DNA of 64,000 bases from Diphasiastrum complanatum (Eukaryota; Streptophyta; Lycopodiopsida; Lycopodiales; Lycopodiaceae). The stretch lies in assembly GCA_029204225.1 (NCBI GenBank), contig CM055100.1:57288345-57352344 (forward strand), given 5' to 3'. The notes beneath the pieces are model-generated. The model was not told the DNA's origin. It did no database searches and saw only the letters and a program-made list of their open reading frames with translations. This document shows positions 59,726 to 64,000 of this stretch, piece by piece; position 1 is the first letter of the stretch, and every line of letters starts with the position of its first letter. A program made the translations under genes and the position numbers.

Positions 59726-61150
59726 TTGCTTTGCATAATTTGTGATAAAAATCCAATTAGTAATCATTATGGTGTCTTGAATCAAAGATACTACTTTAGC
59801 CAGATACGCACACCAGCACATCAGTAGACCTTGATGATGATGACGAAGTTGTCCCGTTTGATTTAGTAGACTTGGACGACTTCATGCCATAGTAAGTACA
59901 TTTATGTCATATTTAGCATTGCATTTTATTCTTGATGTTCACCTTTTCAAATGAATTTACTCATGCTCACTTCCAATAAAGTGACTTGCCTGTGTATGCA
60001 GAGCAAGCTGCACAAAATATGCTTATTGTTTGTGATGTTGCAAACAAACAGAAAAATCAACACCAAACTTGCAAAAATATTTACATCAATGATGAGTGCA
60101 TGGAAGATTGACTAGTTCACACAGATTTTATATGTGTATTGAGAGCATTTTAAATAGTTGCGTGAGTTTGGAACACACTTAGTTAAATATTTGATTTCTT
60201 GACTAATGATACTATCATGGTGTATGAGCTTTGTTCTAAATTTTTATTTTGTTGTGGACGTTAGTAGATATGAGAGAAGGGCTCTTATATTTTGGGTGGA
60301 GTCTCTTGTTTTCATCTCATGGAAGTTATATCTCTTCTTGGTAGTGCATTCCTTAAATTTATATAAAGAACGAAGTGTTGTAGCAGTCTAAAAAAACTCT
60401 TTGTGCAATCCAATTAACATCTTTGTGCAAGAAACTATTCAGGATTGATGATATAAAAGTTTTGTTGAAAAGTGCACTCATGCAGACTCGAGCTACAGGA
60501 AAAAAGATATTATGCCAAATCCAAGCTTAATTCAAAAGGTTTTCTATTCACATTTTTTCATCTTTTACAACCACATTCTGTTTCAACATATTATTTCTCG
60601 TTTTCATGAATTTATGCAGCTATGAAAAAAGGGTTCAGTCACTCCAGTTTGATAGTTGGAATTCAAAATATTGTTCTGACTCGTCCTTGAATGTGATGAT
60701 TGTCATGATCACCTTTCTTTGGTCGAATGAACTCACTAAGCTCGCATTTTATTTACCTCGCAAATGTCCATGCTCCCGTACTACCACTTTTCAGGTCTGA
60801 AAATTCAGTTCCAATCCAATTTGATCCAAATACACTTCAGAAAAAGGTGAGAAAAAGTGCAAAACTGCTTTTTTGCTTGATTTAGCTCTCAATTTCTTGT
60901 ACAATCAGAGATGTTAGCATGCAAAGCTCAATTTGGCTCTGATACCAAGACAAAATTTCCAGGAATTAACACGTGTGGGGAATGTCCACAAGTATGATAG
61001 ATCTAATTAAGCTTTATGATTAGAAATCAAACAATGTTTGCTGAAAGTTTAAAAAAGCAATGCAACGTTGGAAAATGGAAGGCCCAACTTTGGAAATATT
61101 ATTCTGGAAATTGCTTTCAGAGTCATTGGTGTAGTCACATTCAGAGGGTT
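59726..61150. other. non-coding stretch between two coding remnants
   Basis: A short acidic plus-strand segment (SVDLDDDDEVVPFDLVDLDD, about 59820-59890) directly after the methylase-like exon could be its C-terminal exon. CTGATACCA at about 60937 resembles a primer-site complement but no LTR end accompanies it. Nothing else is supported. Confidence 0.35.
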
Positions 61151-61158
61151 CATGGCAG

Positions 61159-61743
61159 ATGAGGCTCAAGCAAACTGGTTGGCAATTAGAGCTGTTTTTG
61201 GATAGGGACCTGAAATACCTATGGAAGGAAAAGAGCATTCATGCTTATGGCACTTCATGGGACTCTGTTCGCAAAAATTATATCAGCCCACCCAACACAA
61301 GAGCAGAGCAGTCCATTGCAACGCCAATGTCTACAATACAACAACCAAGCTCAAGTGGTCATCGACAAATGCGGAGGAGGTCAAGTGTCTCATTGTTAGC
61401 AAAGGAGCATGCGACGCGTGGAGTGAAGTTGAGTGCAATTGTAAAGGGTGACAACAAATCACATGATGGAGAGAAAGAAATAATTACAATACTAAGTTTC
61501 GATAGCGTTTCGACCGGACAACAATATAAGGTGACAATTGATGTTGAACCTAGTTGCACTTGCATGGATTTTCAAAGATATGTTCAAGATGGCAAATACA
61601 TTCCTTGCAAACACTTGTACTATGTATTTTTGAAGCTAAAAAGCTTGGACATGAATCAACACATGTTCATTCACCAACCTAGATTAACTCGCCAAGAGTT
61701 GCGTCAAGTCATTTCCACATCGACAACGTTACCAGTAGATTAG
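61159..61743 (+). CDS. SWIM zinc-finger protein (194 residues)
   Basis: An intact frame with a SWIM-type finger at about residues 132-152 (CTCMDF...YIPCKH: C-x-C, 14 residues, C-x-H), preceded by YKVTIDVEPS and followed by LYYVFLKLKSLDMNQHMFIH. The N-terminal third is basic and Ser/Gln-rich (TPMSTIQQPSSSGHRQMRRR). SWIM fingers bind DNA or protein and are found in MULE/FAR1-type transposases and in some ubiquitin ligases. No MULE transposase core is visible upstream, so the frame could be a transposase C-terminus or a small host protein. The start is uncertain: a nearby ATG at 61152 opens another frame (MADEAQANWLAIRAV), which suggests a shift near 61200. It lies 1.4 kb downstream of the methylase-like gene on the same strand. 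Confidence 0.55.
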   Translation: MRLKQTGWQLELFLDRDLKYLWKEKSIHAYGTSWDSVRKNYISPPNTRAEQSIATPMSTIQQPSSSGHRQMRRRSSVSLLAKEHATRGVKLSAIVKGDNKSHDGEKEIITILSFDSVSTGQQYKVTIDVEPSCTCMDFQRYVQDGKYIPCKHLYYVFLKLKSLDMNQHMFIHQPRLTRQELRQVISTSTTLPVD

Positions 61744-64000
61744 TGTGCATACCACAAATTAGATGTTCTTGGTATTCACACGAATGAAAGCTACTGGTGA
61801 AACTTCAAATGTTAGAAATGACTTTTTCTTGTTCAAGGAATGATACTACTTCAAAGTTGTAGGGAGTTTTGTCAGAAATTGGGTCAAATGAGATCTAAGA
61901 GTATGGAGATCTAAGAGTGGAGTTTTAAGATTTATTCTCGAGTCTAGTCGTTTATTTTGCAGTGTTAATCAAACCATGAGGGCAATTTTAAAATGACATT
62001 TTGTGGTTGTCTCCACCATTGTATTCTATGAATTGCTCGCGTCTATCACACGTGTGTAGAAAGTGATGGTCATTATTTTTTGGTGTCAATTATGCAATCA
62101 CATTTCAATTATAGTAGTTTATGGATGCCTTGGCAAAGTAAGACAACTCTTAAATTGACGATGTGAGAGTGTTGCTTCCAGAATGAACAATAATAGCATG
62201 GAACCCGTGTGTTGCTATGTTGTTGTTGTTGTTTTTCTTGTGATGTTGTTGTCACTCCTGCTGGTGCAGATGCAGGTGCCAGAGATGGTGATGACACTTC
62301 GGGAGCTGCGCATGAACTTGGAACATTACTCATCCTTGGACCAACACAACTCAACTTTGTCTTTATCTTTGTGCTTCCCATTGCTCTCATCATCCCTTTC
62401 ACCTTCTCAATCACCATACTGTAAGCTCTATCTATATATGCACTACCTATTGGGTTTCTGATGCTGGTTTATGAGGCTAAAGATTTCGGCCCGCTTTATC
62501 TTCAATACTAAGGACAAAATTTGTTGTGTGGATGTGAAACTGAGTGGTGGCATTCTTGGTTATCGTTATGTTTATTGATGTTTAGTATAATAGTATCATG
62601 GGCAAGTGCGTATCTCACTACAGTCTCCTACCCCACATTTTCAATTTTTGGACCTGCTGTTATTAGTGTAAGTAGGGCAGGGTTTGGCTGTATCGGATGT
62701 GATTTGCTTTACCAAAACCGACAATGTTGATCCATGTGCAGATTCATTTTACAGAATGCAATTAGACATTTTCCAATCAAGCTTGAAAGTATTGCATTGG
62801 GAGGCTTGAAAGTTGAGTAGCAAGCTGTGAGGACCGCTAAAGCCTAACGATTAATTCCGCTTGAGCCGCAAGTTGTGAATCTTCCTGTGAGCTCTCTTGC
62901 AGCCTTCAAAGTTGGTGTTTGGTCAATCATCAACCGTTGCCATAGCTAGCTCGACGGCCCTTCTCAACGAGCTACAACGGCCAGCCTACGTGCAACAGTT
63001 CTCATAAGTCATTGGTAAGATCTTCTGATTGAGCTGCACTTCTCAACAAATTCTGTAGATTCTATGCAAGATTTTATAGTACTATGATGGCTTTTTTTAT
63101 TTTTGTGTAAGAACTAGGTAGTGCAGAAAGTAAGAACCAAGTAGAATTCTGCACTACAAACATTCTTTGTCATTAAATTTGAAGTTTAGATTTTGCTATT
63201 TTCATCCCTCTCTATACTCAAACTTGAGTGGATAGTTGTAAAGGCTTGATTTTCACTACTTACTAGACTGGCACTAAAATTTCTAATCATTATTTTTAAG
63301 TGGATAAATCGTTTGCAAACACTATAGTGTGCTTGCAGTGCTTGCTTAAATGTGTGTGTTCCTTGCTTGCTTTTGTGTTCATATCTAAAATTCACATTTC
63401 TCTTAGAACACTTTCATTCTATGATAACAAGCAAACAGTCTATGCTAAATGACAATGAAAGATTTAATTTTATTTTCATATTGCTCTAGAGAGTTTTCAT
63501 TCTATTTTAATGAAAAACATTGTCTCAATTAATTTTGGACTTTCCCAAACTCCATTTTCAGAAATGGACACAAGAATTTACAACACACCAAACATATTTT
63601 TGATATAATTAATACTTTGACTAATCCATCTAAATTGGTATCATCTAACAATAAAAACATCGTTCAAATTGACAATACTTTCAGTATAATTACAACAACA
63701 TGATGACTAGTGTCTGAATATATTCAAACATCTTATGCGATATTTTGAAACTAATTTTGAATCTCACATTCAAATGAAAATATTCAAACACAAACCAATT
63801 TTAAATCTCACATTCAATTGAAAATATTCAAACATCTTATAAGACATTGAACAAACATCCATAACAACTAGTTTTGAAAAAGAGTTTGTCTATTATATTG
63901 TGGAAATGGCGATAACAACCCCTACCGCTTGGGGGCATTTACAATCTATTACAAAAGATATGCATCTATGCATTGCACTAAGTATTATCTGAACCTGAAT
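61744..64000. other. AT-rich stretch without a supported gene
   Basis: Only short frames, including a hydrophobic Val-rich one at 62183 over a TGTTGTTGTTG run. Short direct repeats around 63770-63850 (CTCACATTCAA, AATATTCAAACATCTTATA). Nothing recognisable. Confidence 0.4.

Noticed and set aside
60930-60950. Possible tRNA-Met primer site (CTCTGATACCA)
   Set aside because: No adjacent LTR end or repeated LTR sequence could be found, so a chance match is as likely.

Overview
The window is plant nuclear DNA. It has one intron-containing host-type gene with a plant-specific GH17 + X8 architecture. Around it lie typical plant transposons (Copia, Gypsy, Helitron), tRNA-Met-type primer sites, GT-AG introns and very long dinucleotide microsatellites. 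Fragments of less usual families (a HUH endonuclease like Replitrons, a ParB-like plus DNA-methylase gene, a histone H3-like/C48 protease gene) make me favour a large, repeat-rich, non-flowering land-plant genome such as a fern. That placement is inference only.

Layout. 1-5.4 kb: a decayed 471-codon coding region of unknown identity, a Gypsy-type primer-site/LTR junction and a Gypsy protease remnant. 7.8-10.1 kb (minus): the one convincing host gene, a secreted endo-1,3-beta-glucosidase with an X8 domain, in three exons. 10.5-12.5 kb: a Helitron-like 3' end, then an array of short palindromic modules. 13.0-13.7 kb: tandem repeats of about 195 bp. 13.7-23.7 kb: a broken Helitron split by a 6.06-kb TG...CA insertion with a 5-bp target duplication, ending in a hairpin-CTAG terminus at 23720. 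23.75-25.5 kb: a second Helitron in opposite orientation, abutting a Gypsy LTR with gag (25.5-28.3 kb).

28.8-31.5 kb: an unrecognised transposon-like coding remnant. 32.0-34.4 kb: a Copia gag piece, then a broken gene with a histone H3-like domain, a proline-rich linker and a C48 (Ulp1-type) protease. 35.1-36.3 kb (minus): an unknown intron-containing gene. 37.0-38.1 kb: a deleted LTR element. 38.2-39.5 kb: a third Helitron fragment. 45.1-47.6 kb: a gag-only Copia derivative with both LTRs. 50.5 kb: a fragment of an NDR-type protein kinase. 53.1-53.7 kb: a HUH-endonuclease remnant. 54.4-55.5 kb: Copia gag-protease. 56.6-59.7 kb: a multi-exon ParB-like plus beta-class DNA aminomethylase gene (broken). 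61.2-61.7 kb: a SWIM zinc-finger ORF.

Apart from the glucanase, almost every coding region carries frameshifts or stops, so this is mostly a graveyard of nested mobile elements. The leads most worth following are the ParB-methylase gene, the H3-like/C48 gene, the HUH fragment, the constant-spacing palindromic modules and the Helitron termini that all abut dinucleotide repeats. Splice sites, alignments and identities were judged by eye.
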